Below are positions 1-11,360 of a stretch of DNA of 64,000 nt, piece by piece. Every line of letters starts with the position of its first letter. Position 1 is the stretch's first letter. The translations under genes were made by a program, and so were the position numbers. This DNA is from Cavia porcellus (lineage: Eukaryota; Chordata; Mammalia; Rodentia; Caviidae): NCBI RefSeq assembly GCF_034190915.1, contig NW_026947486.1, positions 17,696,001 to 17,760,000 of the forward strand, given 5' to 3'. The notes under the pieces are model-generated. The model made no database searches, was not told the DNA's origin, and was given only the letters and a program-made list of their open reading frames with translations.

Positions 1-300
1 AACACCTCAAAATTACATAACTCTCTTAGCTGAAGAAGGATTGTAGAACAGAAAGGTACACAACATTAAACTTGTCTAGGATTGCAGTTTTCCTTACCTG
101 AACTTACAATTGAATAGATTGGGATAGAGTGTTTGTTATGCTACTTAGTAAAATCTCATTTTGGCATCTAAAAGAACAGTTCTTTTAAGAACTATTTCTA
201 TAAGCCTTGAAACTGCCTGTAAGCAGTATAGTATTTGTTTTCCTAGTTCAAGGGAGTGGGAAATAGAAAAAGAAAAATGAATTGAAACATGTAAGAGAAG
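1..300. other. Unassigned AT-rich sequence
   Basis: I recognise no gene, repeat family or RNA here. The short open frames are not supported by any family resemblance. Confidence 0.5.
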
Positions 301-849
301 TGGAGAGGATCCAACATGGTTGACTAGAAGAAGCATCACAACAGAGATATACTCAGGAAAGGTTAACTAAAAAAAATCAGGTAATTGGAAGCAGGGAAAG
401 GACTTAGAGCCTGATACGGAAAGTCTATTTGAAAGAAGATATATGTAGATCAAACCAAACACTAAATAGTAGTTTAAAAGTAGGAAAGCAGTCCCTCCTG
501 GGCCAGTTTATGTGGCACTTACTTTTTCTCATCCCAGGAGCAGCCATCGTTGGCACTTCCCAAATAGCTGTATAGAACCAAGGACCACTACAGAGACTAA
601 CTTCCTAAGATAGATTCTGGGTACATGGGCCCTTTTAACTCATCACCTATTCTGCAAACACCAAGAAAGCTACATCCATGCAGCATTCTTGTTAGCACTT
701 ATCAGTGGCAAGAGAAGCTCCTTGTCTACCTGCCCAACTCCAGGGAGCCAGAGAATAAATAAATGAAGGGTGACCCCTGAGTCTGCCTATATGTTTTTGC
801 TTGCCTAAGTTACTATTTGACACCAGACTTAAGTACCTGGCTGTCCTGA

Positions 850-886
<37 letters not shown>

Positions 887-1698
887 ACTAAATGCCCTGG
901 GCCTGCTCAAGTCATTGCCTAGTGCCTCAAGTTGTTCTCTTGCCTGTAAGGGTCTCATTCTGGTACCCAGAACTGATACATGACCTGCTTGCGTTTGTTC
1001 CTGGCACCTTGCAATTGTTGGGAGTCACTCAGTACTCATTGTCCCATACCCTCTCTTGATGCATCAGACTCTCCCATTTGGTGTCCAGCAATGTACTGGA
1101 CAAAGTGGATCTGTACTGGATATCACAGATCTGTACAAGTCTTCACATGACGCCCTGTGCCTTCCCTGTGTAAGTCTCTATTTTGCAACCTGCATTTGGA
1201 TCTTCACTGGGTGACCCAGAACCACCTAATTCTCTGCCTAATGTGTCAGGTCAACCCTACACCCACTAGAGTCTTTATCTGGCACTCAGCACTGGTTCCA
1301 GGCATTCCTGAATCTCAACCTGGTGCCTCAAGTTGGCTTGAGTTTCCACCAATATGCACAATCTCTTCTAAGCCATGGGAGTCTCCCTGCATCACCTGGT
1401 GTTTTGAGCTGGTTCCACATCCTCCAGAGTTACCTCCTGGCATGCTGTGCTGGTACTGGGCAGGTGTCAAAGGATGCTTGAGTTTCCATTCAGCACCCAT
1501 TCTGCTGTACCCTCATTGGGCTGCAAGACTTTCTATCTGGCCCTCCACAAAAGTCCTGGGTCCACCCAAGTCCCCACTGACCACTCCAAGCCTTCACAAG
1601 TCTTCTGGAACTAGAAGTTGGTGCCCTAAAAGATTTCACTCTAAAATCAAGAGCAATAGAAGAATGAAAAATATTATCACTCATTCCTCTTCAATATA
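301..1698 (+). mobile_element. Probable old L1 5' UTR
   Basis: The segment opens with 'ccaacatggttgactagaa' (about 313-331), which resembles the 5' terminus of mammalian L1 elements, where a YY1-type 'AAGATGG' core is followed by 'actagaa'. It is richer in GC than its surroundings and consists of degenerate ~40-bp units with a CTGG(Y)(R)C core (see findings). It is followed by L1 ORF2 fragments rather than ORF1, so the element is rearranged. The 180-codon frame at 1157-1699 resembles no protein I know and probably reflects GC content. The family assignment is an inference. Confidence 0.4.
852..885 (+). repeat. (CA)n microsatellite
   Basis: An uninterrupted run of about 16 CA dinucleotides is preceded by gcgcg. 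Confidence 0.97.
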
Positions 1699-1699
1699 G

Positions 1700-2007
1700 A
1701 TCTTGAAATATTAGCCAGTCCAATTAGATAAGAAAATGTAATTTAAAATGATATGGACAGGAAAGGAAGAAACTAAATCATTATTTGTAGGTGAGGTTAT
1801 CTTCTACATATAAGACACCAAAAACTCCACTAAAAGACTCCTAGAATTAATAACCAAATTCTCTAGCATAGCAAGGTACAAAGTCAACACACAAAAATAA
1901 TAGTATTCCTGTACACCAATAACAAACTCAATAAAAGAAAAAAATTAGACAAATAACACCTTTCACAACAGTATCAAGAAAAATGAAATACTTAAGAATT
2001 AGCCTTA
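1700..2007 (+). mobile_element. L1 ORF2 fragment (part 1)
   Basis: The decayed reading matches the L1 reverse-transcriptase region just after the catalytic FADD box: 'ggaaaggaagaaactaaatc', then the tract corresponding to 'aagtcaacacacaaaaa...agtattcctgtacacc'. Stops and frameshifts are frequent. The sequence appears to resume at about 2650, after an inserted younger fragment. Confidence 0.7.
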
Positions 2008-2640
2008 CCATTGAGTATACCAACAAATGGTATAGTTGGAGCAGAGGGTAGTTCTAATTCCAGTTTTTTGAGAAAACTACATACTCATTTCCATAGTGGC
2101 TGTTAGTACATTCTCATCAGAAGTATAGGAGAGTTCCTTTTTCCTTACGTTTCCACCATTTTTTATTCTTGATGGTAGCTATTCTCAAGAAGTCAGCATA
2201 CTACAGGCATACCTGCATGCAGGTATTTATTATGGTACAATTCCAATAACCAAGATATAGAACATACTAGGTATCTATCAGCAGATGAGTGGATAAAGAC
2301 AATGTGGTACGTGGAGTATTATACTACAGTGGAGTATTATTCAGTTGTAAAGGATGGATTCATGTCATTTGCAGGAAAATATCACCATGTTAAGTAAAGT
2401 AAGCAAAATTCAGAAAAACAAGTGTTTCCGTTAATATGTGGAATTAAAACTAAAAGATAGCATGAAGATAAAAGGAAGACTATTGTTAAACAAAAGGATT
2501 GGGGAGGAAGTATAAGAGAGAGGAACAGGTGGGGTAAATATGATAAAAATATGTTTCATACATATATGAAAATACCATATTAAAACCCAATAGCTTGCAA
2601 CATTAATAGACACTAATATATCTTTAAAAATAAAGTAAGT
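2008..2640. mobile_element. 5'-inverted L1 3' fragment
   Basis: The part at about 2010-2200 reads as L1 ORF2 on the minus strand (the 'ccatagtggctgt' and 'gagagttcc' blocks in antisense). The part from about 2205 to 2640 is the adjoining more 3' ORF2 and 3' UTR on the plus strand ('gatgagtggataaagac', then a short 3' UTR). Antisense 5' part plus sense 3' part is the classic product of twin priming. No clean TSD was found. Confidence 0.5.
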
Positions 2641-2649
2641 AAAATTATA

Positions 2650-3300
2650 AATTAGAAGCAACTAACCTAACCAAGAAAGTGAAAGACATCTGAAATGAAA
2701 ATTATACTACTCTGAAAATGGAGACCAAAGAGGATATCAGAAAATGAAAAGATACCCCTTGTTCCTGGTTATGCAGAAACAATATACTCAAAATAGCCAT
2801 ATTTCCAATACTATTACAGGGATTTAGTGCAATTCAATCAAAATAACAATAGCATTCCTCAAAGAACTAGAGAAATAAATTTTAAAATTCATATGGAACC
2901 AAAAGAGACCTAGAATAGTAAAAACAATTCTAGGCAACGAGGGCAATGAAAAGTCATCATAATCCAGGACTGCAAGTTATACTTCAAAACTACAGTGATA
3001 AAAACAGCATGGTATTAGAAAAAAGACTTGTGGATCAAAGAAAGAGAATAAAGGATGCAGAAACAATTTCCAGTACACAATATTACATTATCTTTGACAG
3101 AGGGTCCAAATACTTTCAATGGAGGTAAAAAATAACTTTAACAAATTGTACTGGGGAAACTGGCTATTCACATGCCAAACATTTGGCCTACAGATACTAT
3201 TATTAAAGTATCTATTACTAAAGTCGCCTACCATAAATAACTTACAGGCATCACAGTAGAAAACAAATTTTAAAAATAGAAAAATTTGAAAACCCATGGA
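2650..3300 (+). mobile_element. L1 ORF2 fragment (part 2)
   Basis: The segment reads through the L1 ORF2 C-terminal region: 'ctagagaaataaattttaa', 'cctagaatagtaaaaacaa', 'actggggaaactggctattc'. It collinearly continues the fragment ending near 2007. Many frame breaks are present and no coding capacity remains. Confidence 0.7.
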
Positions 3301-4190
3301 AGCCCAATGAAATACCAGACATCCAGCTCACCCAAGGGACATATCTAGGGATCATTTAGATTGAAGAAATCAAAAGTCACCAACTAAAGTTTCTGAAATT
3401 GTAGCAGTGGAAGTAGCAAAGCAGATGAATGAGTGTTTAGAAAAAGTTTAGAAATAATTTTACATATAACAGAAGAAATTTTGACCATAAGGAAGAACAT
3501 GGTTAGTGAATCTAGAGGAAATACACAGGAAAAAACTAGAGGCATTTAAGAAAGTGATAGAAACTATGAATGCACAACACAGGAAAAAAAAATGATTCCC
3601 ATATAACATTCAAACAGATATCCAGGAATTTAAAAATTCTACTGAAATTTGTTGCAGCAGAATCAACCAATGTGAACATACGATACTAGATCTAGAAGAT
3701 ATTTTATCAGTTAATGATCATCAAATGAATGACTTATTTGAAACTGTAATGGGCCATGAAAAATCCATCCAACAGCTTCTGAATGATACAAAGAAGAATT
3801 ATATAAGATTCCCTGGAGACCATGAAAAAAATTAGAAGATAGCACAAAGCACATAAAAAAAAAACTGTTCAGTGCAAAACTTTCCAAGCATAGAAAAATA
3901 ATTTGCGAAATAAATGAGGCATATAGAATGGCAATTAGCCATGAATCAAAAAAATACACCAAGGCATATAATGTTTAAGATTCTAGAAATTCAACACAAC
4001 AATAAACTATGAAAAGCTGTTAGACAAAAGAAACAAACCACCTATAAAGGAAAACCCATCAGAATCATAGCAGACTTCTCAATACAGACCTTTAAGTAAA
4101 GGAGAGCTTAAAGTATTTCAAGCCCTAAAAGAAAACAATCTCCAACCTCTATTGGTGTACCCTGCATAATTGTCTTCAGTACTGACAGTG
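3301..4190 (+). pseudogene. L1 ORF1 remnant (host L1 no. 1)
   Basis: The start ATG at 3307-3309 begins M-K-Y-Q-T-S-S-S-P, like other L1 ORF1 starts in the window, but a stop follows at codon 14. Downstream are the ORF1p RRM/C-terminal landmarks in broken frames: 'gaggcatatagaatg', 'ggaaaacccatcagaatca', 'gcagacttctcaa'. This L1 continues as ORF2 to about 11.36 kb and carries several later insertions. Confidence 0.75.
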
Positions 4191-4356
4191 TCAGGTGTGG
4201 TGGTGCACACCTGTAATCCAGCCCTCAAAGGGCTGGGGCAAGAGGACTGTTGCAATTTTGAGGCCAGCCTGGGCTACAAAGTGTGCTTGAAGCCAGCCTG
4301 AACCTCATATCAAGACTCTGTCTTTTCAAAGAAGCAAAACAAAACAAAACAAAACA
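4191..4356 (+). mobile_element. B1-like (7SL-derived) SINE
   Basis: The sequence begins 'gtgtcaggtgtggtggtgca' and continues with 'cacctgtaatc' and 'gaggccagcctgggctac'. A second partial copy of the internal motif follows ('gaagccagcctgaacct'), then a (caaaa)n tail. The internal duplication is typical of B1/proto-B1. It interrupts the end of L1 ORF1. Confidence 0.82.
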
Positions 4357-5804
4357 AAAATGATGGAGAAGTAAAATACTACCATTAAAAAGAACACCTG
4401 AAAAATGTATGACCACAAAACCAGCACTCAAAAAAAAAAAATTCTGAGGGGCTGGAAGTTTAGCTCAGCGGCATAAGCACCTGCTTTGCAAGCAGGCAGT
4501 CGTGAGTTCGATCCCCAGTACCGATAAAAAGGAAAAAGACCAAAAAAAAATTCTGAAGAATATTCTAGGAAAAGACAATGATGACAACAGTTCCATGAAA
4601 CCATCAGACAAAGCAAGCTATTAAACAGGGGGAAAGACAGGGAACCAGAAACAGGTAAATAAGGTAACAATAATAACTCAATATATATTAGTGATTGACA
4701 TAAGTGTAAATACTCACAATTAACCAGCCAAAAGAAATAGATTGGTAGAATAGATAAAGAAATAACATCCAATAATATGCTGAATAGAATAAACAGTTAA
4801 CAAAAAATTTCATAGACTTGGTGTTAAAGGATGGAAAAGTAATACTCCATGTGACAAGAATCCATTAAAGAGTATGGGTAGCTATGCTATATTCTGAAAA
4901 AATGTATTTCAAGCTAAAACTGATCAGAAGGGACAAAGAATGTCACTACATACATGTTAATAGGACAATCTAAGAGGAAGATATAACAATCACAAATATA
5001 TATTCAACAAATACCAGGACACCTAACTATATTAAACACTAACAGATATGAAAACTCGGATAAGTACTACTACATTTGTAATGGGGACCTCAACACCCCA
5101 CTGTCACAAATAAACAGATCAGCTAAAGGAAAATTCTACAAGTATCAGAGAAGAACAAAACCTTTAAACAAATGGAATACTTACAGTATTCCATCCCACA
5201 ACAAAAGGATACACATTATTTTCACCTTCACACAGTACACTCTCCAACTGTGTAAACAAATGGAAATTGAATAAAACTATTCTGAACAACCAATGGATCA
5301 AAGATGACATTAAACAAGAAATTAGATAGTTTCTACTGCTAAATGATATTGCTAGTATAGTATACTGGAGTTTATGGAATAAAATGAAGACAGTCCAATG
5401 AGGGAAATCTATAAATGGTGAGATTTCACATCAGAAAAACAGAGTGAAGTAAAATAAATAAACTAATGCCCAACCTCAAGTTTCCAGAAAGAAGAGTAAG
5501 ATAAACCCAAATTACTGCAAGGCAGGAAATTATAAAGATCAGAACAGAAATTAATGCAAATGAGAGTAAGAAAACAATGTCAAGAAATACTGATCCAGAG
5601 AATAGGAATAGGGTTAAATGAAATAGACAAATGATTACAAAATTTTATCAAAAAAGGAAAGGCTCAAATCCATACAATTAACAATGAAAAAGGAGAAATC
5701 CCAACTAATCCAGTAGAAATATAGTTCATCAATACTTACTTTAAAAACATGTAATCTAATAAAATGCAAAATTCAGAAGAAAGCAGCGGAGTCCTAGATA
5801 AATA
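4357..5804 (+). mobile_element. Host L1 no. 1: ORF1 end, ORF2 endonuclease region
   Basis: After the SINE the ORF1 tail resumes ('tgatggagaagtaaaatac'). The ORF2 start region is recognisable near 4680-4750 ('attgacataagtgtaaat', 'ccaaaagaaatagattggt'), which corresponds to the N-terminal endonuclease block. Further ORF2 follows to about 5800. All frames are broken. The segment 5489-5740 is repeated at 6424-6690. Confidence 0.7.
4448..4541 (+). mobile_element. ID-type SINE with TSD
   Basis: This is a full-length tRNA-Ala-derived SINE with pol III A box 'tagctcagcgg' and B box 'gttcgatcc', ending 'ataaaaaggaaaaagac'. The TSD 'aaaaaaaaattctga' ends at 4447 on the left and lies at 4542-4556 on the right. 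Confidence 0.95.
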
Positions 5805-6176
5805 TGATTATGGCTTGTGTTTACATGTCCCCTCATCTTTTTCAGAGATGTCTGGCTCTAGAGTGTGTGACACTAGGATAAATTCATCATATAATGCTAG
5901 GATCATGGGCACTAGAATTAAGGGTATGACTGTTACCCACCTTAAGTAACCTGGATAAGATATAAAGGATGGAAGGAGCTGTGGTCATTCCTTACTTGCT
6001 TTGCTACCTTCCACCCACAATGAACTGTTTCTCCCTTGTAATGACTGTCAGTTATGTCACCTTGTCTTGGATCCAGCCAATTTTGGACTGAAAACTCTAT
6101 AAAAGGTAAGCTAAATAAACTTTCCTCCTTCAACTTTGGGCATGGTGTCTCAGAAATGAGGAAAGTAAGTAAGACA
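5805..6176 (+). mobile_element. Solo MaLR-type LTR
   Basis: The element starts 'tgattatggcttgtg' and ends '...aagtaagaca', the usual TG...CA LTR ends. It shows a TATA box 'tataaaa' at 6098-6104 and a poly(A) signal 'aataaa' at 6114-6119. The general layout is that of ERVL-MaLR LTRs (ORR1/MLT1-like). It interrupts L1 ORF2. No intact flanking duplication was identified. Confidence 0.65.
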
Positions 6177-7109
6177 TATGTAAAATACCAAAGGTGAATC
6201 AAGAAGACATAAAGAATTCTAAATAATCCAGTATAAGTCAATGGAATTGGAGAAGTGATTTAAAAACTATCAACAAAGAAAAAAACCCAGGTACTGATGG
6301 ATTCACTGCAGAATTCTATATGAACTTCAGAGAAAATCTGATGTCACTACATCCCAAACTCATTAATGAAAATGAAATGGAAACAGAAATCTCAGTCTCA
6401 TTCTTGGAAGCAAGCATTACCCTTGCTTCTTTCTGAAGGAAGAAGAGTAAAATAAACCTAAAGCACTATAAGGCAGGAAATTATAAAGGTCAGAGAAGAA
6501 ATTAATGCAATTAAGAATAAGAAAATGATGTAAAGAATTATTGAAACGGAGAATAAAAATAAGATAAAACAAAATAAACAAACACTTAGCAAATTTTACC
6601 AAAAAAAGAAAAATATGATTATGATTTATCAAATACACACAATTAGAAATGAAAAGGGAGAATTCCCAACTAATCCAGCAGAAATAAGATTAAATAAAAT
6701 AGACAAATGCTGATACCAAAACCAGAGCTGGATTAAAACCAAAGGAAAACTAGAGGCCAACCTCCTTAGCCAACCTGGATGTAACCATTTTCAATAAGAT
6801 ACAGGCAAATAGAATACACCAAATAATCAAGCAGATTATACACATGACCAAGTAGGATTCAATCCAGGGATACAGGAATATTTCAACATATGCAAATCAA
6901 TTGATTCATCATGTCACATTAATAGAACTAAGAAAAAAACACATTATCATTAGATGCACAGCTCTGTAAATGCAAAGAAGCATTTGACAAGACCAACACC
7001 CATTCTTGATTTAAAAAATCTATAGAAAACTTAAATCAAATGACTTTCACAAATCTGATGGAAACCATCTATGACAAACCAACAGCCAACATAATACTAA
7101 ATGGATGAA
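6177..7109 (+). mobile_element. Host L1 no. 1: ORF2 RT region
   Basis: The segment reads through the start of the L1 reverse transcriptase ('cccaggtactgatggattc', equivalent to the P-G-x-D-G-F motif) and onward to 'cagccaacataatactaaa'. A duplicated block at 6424-6690 repeats 5489-5740. The last 12 bases (7098-7109, 'taaatggatgaa') are duplicated at 8046-8057 around an insertion. Confidence 0.75.
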
Positions 7110-8045
7110 GACTAATAGGAACATAATTAATGTTCCTACTACCTTGTTTTGAAAGCCTACATTGTTATTTATTGGGCTCTTTGTTGCAATTATTTGTTTG
7201 ACTCTTGATTCTAATTTTTTTTATACTTTGTTGTCTTTGGTTTTGCATTTCCCTATAACACAGAAAGAATAGATGTACATGTATAGGCTTATATATGGCT
7301 AGAACTTCACCTAAAGAGGTTACAAGAATGGATTTTCCTTTATATGATAATATGAACAGTTACATTGAAGAAAACGAGACGTCATGGTAGCCATTGCTGA
7401 ATTCCTATCATTTTATTTTGAAGTCTAATAATGCTTTTATTCTTGGATTTGGTCTGTTTTCAATTATTTTATTTCAATATGTGTGAAGTTATGGATAGCT
7501 CTTTTGAAGAAAACAAGACACATCATGGTAACCACTATTGTTTTCCTATTGGCTGGTTTAGAAGACTTGTAAGGCTTTCATTCTTATGTTTTAATTGTTT
7601 TCATACTATTTTGTCCTGTATTAACTTATTGTGTGTGAAGATATGGGCAATTATTTTGAAGAAAATAAGAGACATTATGGTAGCCACTGTCGATTTCCTG
7701 CTGTCTTGTCTTGAAGCCCTGTGTTATTTGCGTTGTTTAACTCTGATCTGCTTTCTTTGGGTTTGCATTGTTTTGTTTTATTCTTTTTAAAATGAAAAAA
7801 AGAAAGAAAAGTTTTCCCCACTTAGTATAATGCTAACTGTTGGTTTATTATGTATGAACTTTATTATGTTAATGTATGTTCTTTCTAAACCTAATTTGTG
7901 GGCTGGGGATGTAGCTCAGCAGCAGAGCACCTGCATGGCATGTGAAAGGTTATGAATTTGATTCCCAGAACGAATAAATAAATAAATAAATTTCAAAAAT
8001 AAAAATAGAACTAAATGAAAATAAATAAAAATAAATCTAAAAATA
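7110..8045 (+). mobile_element. Composite insertion: L1 3' UTR + antisense L1 + ID SINE
   Basis: It is bounded by a 12-bp TSD, 'taaatggatgaa', at 7098-7109 and 8046-8057. From 7150 to 7804 it is an L1 3' UTR made of ~140-150 bp repeated units (anchor 'gaagaaaa' at 7367, 7506 and 7658). A minus-strand L1 ORF2 piece follows (about 7805-7897), then an old ID SINE whose (aaat)n tail runs into the right TSD. The whole composite appears to lie between one pair of duplications. Confidence 0.6.
7900..7975 (+). mobile_element. Old ID-type SINE
   Basis: 'ggctggggatgtagctcagc' followed by 'agcagagcacctgcatggca' and 'tgattcccag' is an ID-family body with degenerate A and B boxes. An (aaat)n-rich tail follows to about 8040. 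It differs from the 'ggcataagc' subfamily elsewhere in the window, so it is probably older. Confidence 0.78.
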
Positions 8046-8415
8046 TAAATGGATGAAAAGGAAAAACTTTCATTCTAAAATCAGGAACAAGACAAGGATG
8101 TCCACTATGACACACTCCCATTCATTGTTATTCTGGAAACAGTAGCCAGAGAAATTAGACAAGAGAAAGAAATAGAAAGAATAAAGATAGGAAAGGAAGA
8201 AGTTAAATTATCATTATTTACAGATGACCTGACACTTTACATAGAACACCCCAAATATTCCACTAAAAGATTCCTACATTATTAACCAAATTCAACACAA
8301 CAGCAGGATACAAAGTCAACACTCTAAAGTCAACCAATTCACTAATAGAGAAACTAGGGGAACAACATGTTTCATAATAACAGCAAAAAAAGTACTTAAG
8401 AGTCAATCTAATGAA
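8046..8415 (+). mobile_element. Host L1 no. 1: ORF2 RT catalytic region
   Basis: 'aagacaaggatgtccacta' (RQGCPL-type motif) is followed by 'ttatttacagatgacctga', which reads F-T-D-D in place of the canonical F-A-D-D. The rest is frame-broken. The last 13 bases (8403-8415, 'tcaatctaatgaa') recur at 9913-9925 around the next insertion. Confidence 0.8.
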
Positions 8416-9912
8416 CTAGGATCATATCTTATTAAAAAGTTTCTGCATCTCAAAAGAGATCTCCAGCATAGTGAAAAGAAAACCCACAAACTCGGAAACA
8501 ATCTTAATGAACTGTCCCTCAGACAAAGGACTTTTGTCTAAAACATATAAAGAATTAAAAAAAAAAAAAACAGACCCCCGAAATTCAAAGACTCAATCCA
8601 AAAAAGGGCATCTGAGATGAATACAGTTCTCAAATGAAGAAATACAAATGTAAAATAAATACATGAAAAAATGTTCATCATCACTAGTCATTAGGGGATT
8701 TAGCTTAGCGGCATAAGCACTTACCTGCCTTGCAAGCAGGCAGTCGTGAGTTAGATCCCCGGTACCGATAAAAGAAAAAAAAAAAAAAAAAAAAAAAAAG
8801 GAAATGTTATCACTAGTCATTACAGAAATGAAAATTAAAACCACACTGAGACTCCTCCTCACTCCAGAAAAAATGGCCAGGATATAGAAAACTATCAACA
8901 ACAGATGCCAAAGAGGCCATGAGGGAAAAAGGAACTCTCCTGCACTGTTGGACTGGTGTGACCATTGTAGAGGTCAGTATGGAGATTTTTCAAAAAGCTG
9001 GGATTGGAAGTACCATTTGATCCACCTATTCTGCGTCTAGGCATATTCCCAGAAGAACTGAAAACATCATACCACAGTAATATATGTGCATGTTTATAAC
9101 AGCACAATTTGTAATAGCCAGACATTGGAAATAACCTAAGTGTACATCAACTGAGGAGTGGATAAAAAAATTTGTGGTATTTTTAAACAGTGGAGTACTA
9201 CTCAGCTATAAAAAATGATCACGTTGAGATATTTATAAATAAATGGACGCAGCTTGAGACGATACTCGTAAGAGAAATAAATCAAACTTAAATGTATAAA
9301 TACTGTATAGTCTCCCTAGTGTAAGAAATGGTAAGAGTACATAAAGAGTTTATGGTAATCAGATTCCCCATAACATTGCTTTGGAGCCTTATAATGTTGC
9401 CATTCATTAGATGAAATGACTGTATCCCGGGTTGTTAGATTTTATTATGTGTGATGGCATGAACAGCTATTTTGAAAAAAAACAAGACGTTATAATAGCC
9501 AGTGCTGATTTAATATCATCTTGTTTTGAAGCCTTACCTTGCCTTGGTTCTTCTCTTTCCATTGGCTCTATCATGTTGTTATCTTATTGGATTTTATTAT
9601 ATGTAATACTATAAACAAATCTTTTATGGACAATGAGATAATATAGTAACAATTTTTCATTTTCTGTTATTTGGTTCTGAATGCCCTGTAACACTTTCAT
9701 TCTCTTTAATGGTTTTACACTATTTTGTTATGTTTGATAATGTTGTGTATGAGGTTTTACCCAGTTATTTCAAGGAAAGAGACATTATGTTAGCTACTGA
9801 TATATTGGGTTGTTTTGTGGTGAAATACTGTGTTGCTTAAATTGTTCTGTTCTGATCTGCTTTGTTATGTCCTCTTTATATCTTAATTTCTTTATAATAA
9901 AAAATTTTTAAA
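8416..9912 (+). mobile_element. 5'-truncated L1 with 13-bp TSD
   Basis: A perfect TSD 'tcaatctaatgaa' flanks this 1.5-kb insertion (8403-8415 and 9913-9925). It covers the last third of ORF2 ('cttattaaaaagtttctgca' to 'gtggagtactactcagctat') and a 3' UTR of about 600 bp built from repeated ~150-bp units (9430-9890). It is very similar in sequence to L1-B. The ORF is broken by frameshifts and a SINE. Confidence 0.88.
8694..8808 (+). mobile_element. ID-type SINE with TSD
   Basis: The ID body begins 'ggggatttagcttagcggc' and has a long A tail. The TSD 'atcactagtcatta' lies at 8680-8693 and 8809-8822. It was inserted into the truncated L1 and is therefore younger than that copy. Confidence 0.95.
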
Positions 9913-11360
9913 TCAATCTAATGAAGGAAGCAAAAGACTTTTACATTGAAAACTACAGTAACCTGAGAAAAGAGATTAAATCAGATACCACTTAGCTACC
10001 TTTGTCTTTGAACAAAAGGACAAACACCTTCACTGGAAAAATGATGCCTCTTTAATAAATAGTGCTGGGAAAACTAGCTTTCCACATGCCAAAGATTAAA
10101 ACTAGAACCATATCTCTCAACCTGTGCTAAAATAAAATCATAATGGATCAAAGAGATAAATATTAAAACAGAAATTACTTACAATTAGTCTATTAGAAGA
10201 CAGAATAATGAAAGCTCTTAAAGACACAGTTGTAGGCAAAGACTTCATGAACAACACCCTAACTGCAGAGGCAATATTATAAAGAATCAACTAGTTTCAC
10301 ACCATAGTAAAAAACTTTTGCACAGCAAATGTCACCAGTGAAGAGACAACCCACAGAGTAGGAAAAATTTTTATCATCATTCTCAAAAGAGTAATATCTG
10401 AAATATACAAAGAACTAAAAGAAAATAGAACTCCCCAAAATAAAAAAAATCAAATCCAAAAATGGTCATCAAATACGAATAGATACTTCTCAGGTGAAGA
10501 GGTACAAACATCAAAGAAATATATGAAATGAACATTCAGCATCACTGGTCACTTTGAAATGCAAATTAAAACAACATTGAGATTCCCTCATGCTCCTGAA
10601 GGAATGAATGATTATCATCAAGAAATCAACCAATAACAAATTCTGATGAGGCTGTGGTGGAAAAGGAATACTTCTCCACTGTTGCTGGGGCTGTTCAATG
10701 TTTCAGCCAATATAGAAATAACCTTAGAGAGTTCTCCAAAAATTAAATCTTGAGTTCCCATTTGACCCAGCTATTCCCATTTTTGGTATCTTCCTGAATA
10801 TGTTAAAAGCATCATAGCACAGTAATATATGCACATTCATGTTTACAGCAGAAAATTTCAATGGCTAAACCTTGGAAACAGCATAATTCCCTATCAAAGG
10901 ATGAACAGATGAAGAAAATGTAGTCTTTATATACTACGGTGTAATACTCAGACATAAAGAAATTCTAGAGAAATTTTATGTAAATGAATCTACACTGAGA
11001 ACATAATGTCAAGTGAAATAAAATTGGACACATATGTTTAAATATAGCATTGCTTTTCTTGTGTGGGAAACCCAAAGGGCAAATAAGGATCAAATGAATG
11101 ATGGATATTGTGAACTAAGAAAAGCATATTCAAATTGGAAAGGGAACAAGCAAGTGGATGGAGGAAGGGAAATAAGGGAAAAGGGCAAAAAAAGAAAAGA
11201 AGGAAAAACTGGACATGCAGGTTTTGTAGATGGGGTGGAGAAGAAGGGAGGGGATGAGAATATATAAGAATCAAGATACATTGGGTACAAGTATGAATTT
11301 CCTATGATAAATAGGATCACTATATCAAAGTGTACTAATAAAATTAATTTTAATAAATCA
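9913..11360 (+). mobile_element. Host L1 no. 1: ORF2 C-terminus and old-type 3' UTR
   Basis: ORF2 sequence resumes ('ggaagcaaaagac...'), with an internal deletion near 9985. It continues through the C-terminal landmarks 'cactggaaaaatgatgcctc', 'gatgctcctgaagg' and 'cagacataaagaaattcta'. A short purine-rich 3' UTR follows (11030-11360) with 'aataaaatta'. The 78-96 codon frames in the 3' UTR are low-complexity and not genes. Confidence 0.75.

Noticed and set aside
1157..1699. 180-codon plus-strand open frame as a gene
   Set aside because: It lies in degenerate ~40-bp repeats of a likely L1 5' UTR, long antisense frames overlap it, and the translation resembles no known family.
7431..7790. 119-codon hydrophobic frame as a membrane protein
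   Set aside because: It is T-rich L1 3' UTR made of repeated ~150-bp units. Apparent hydrophobicity comes from poly-T codons.
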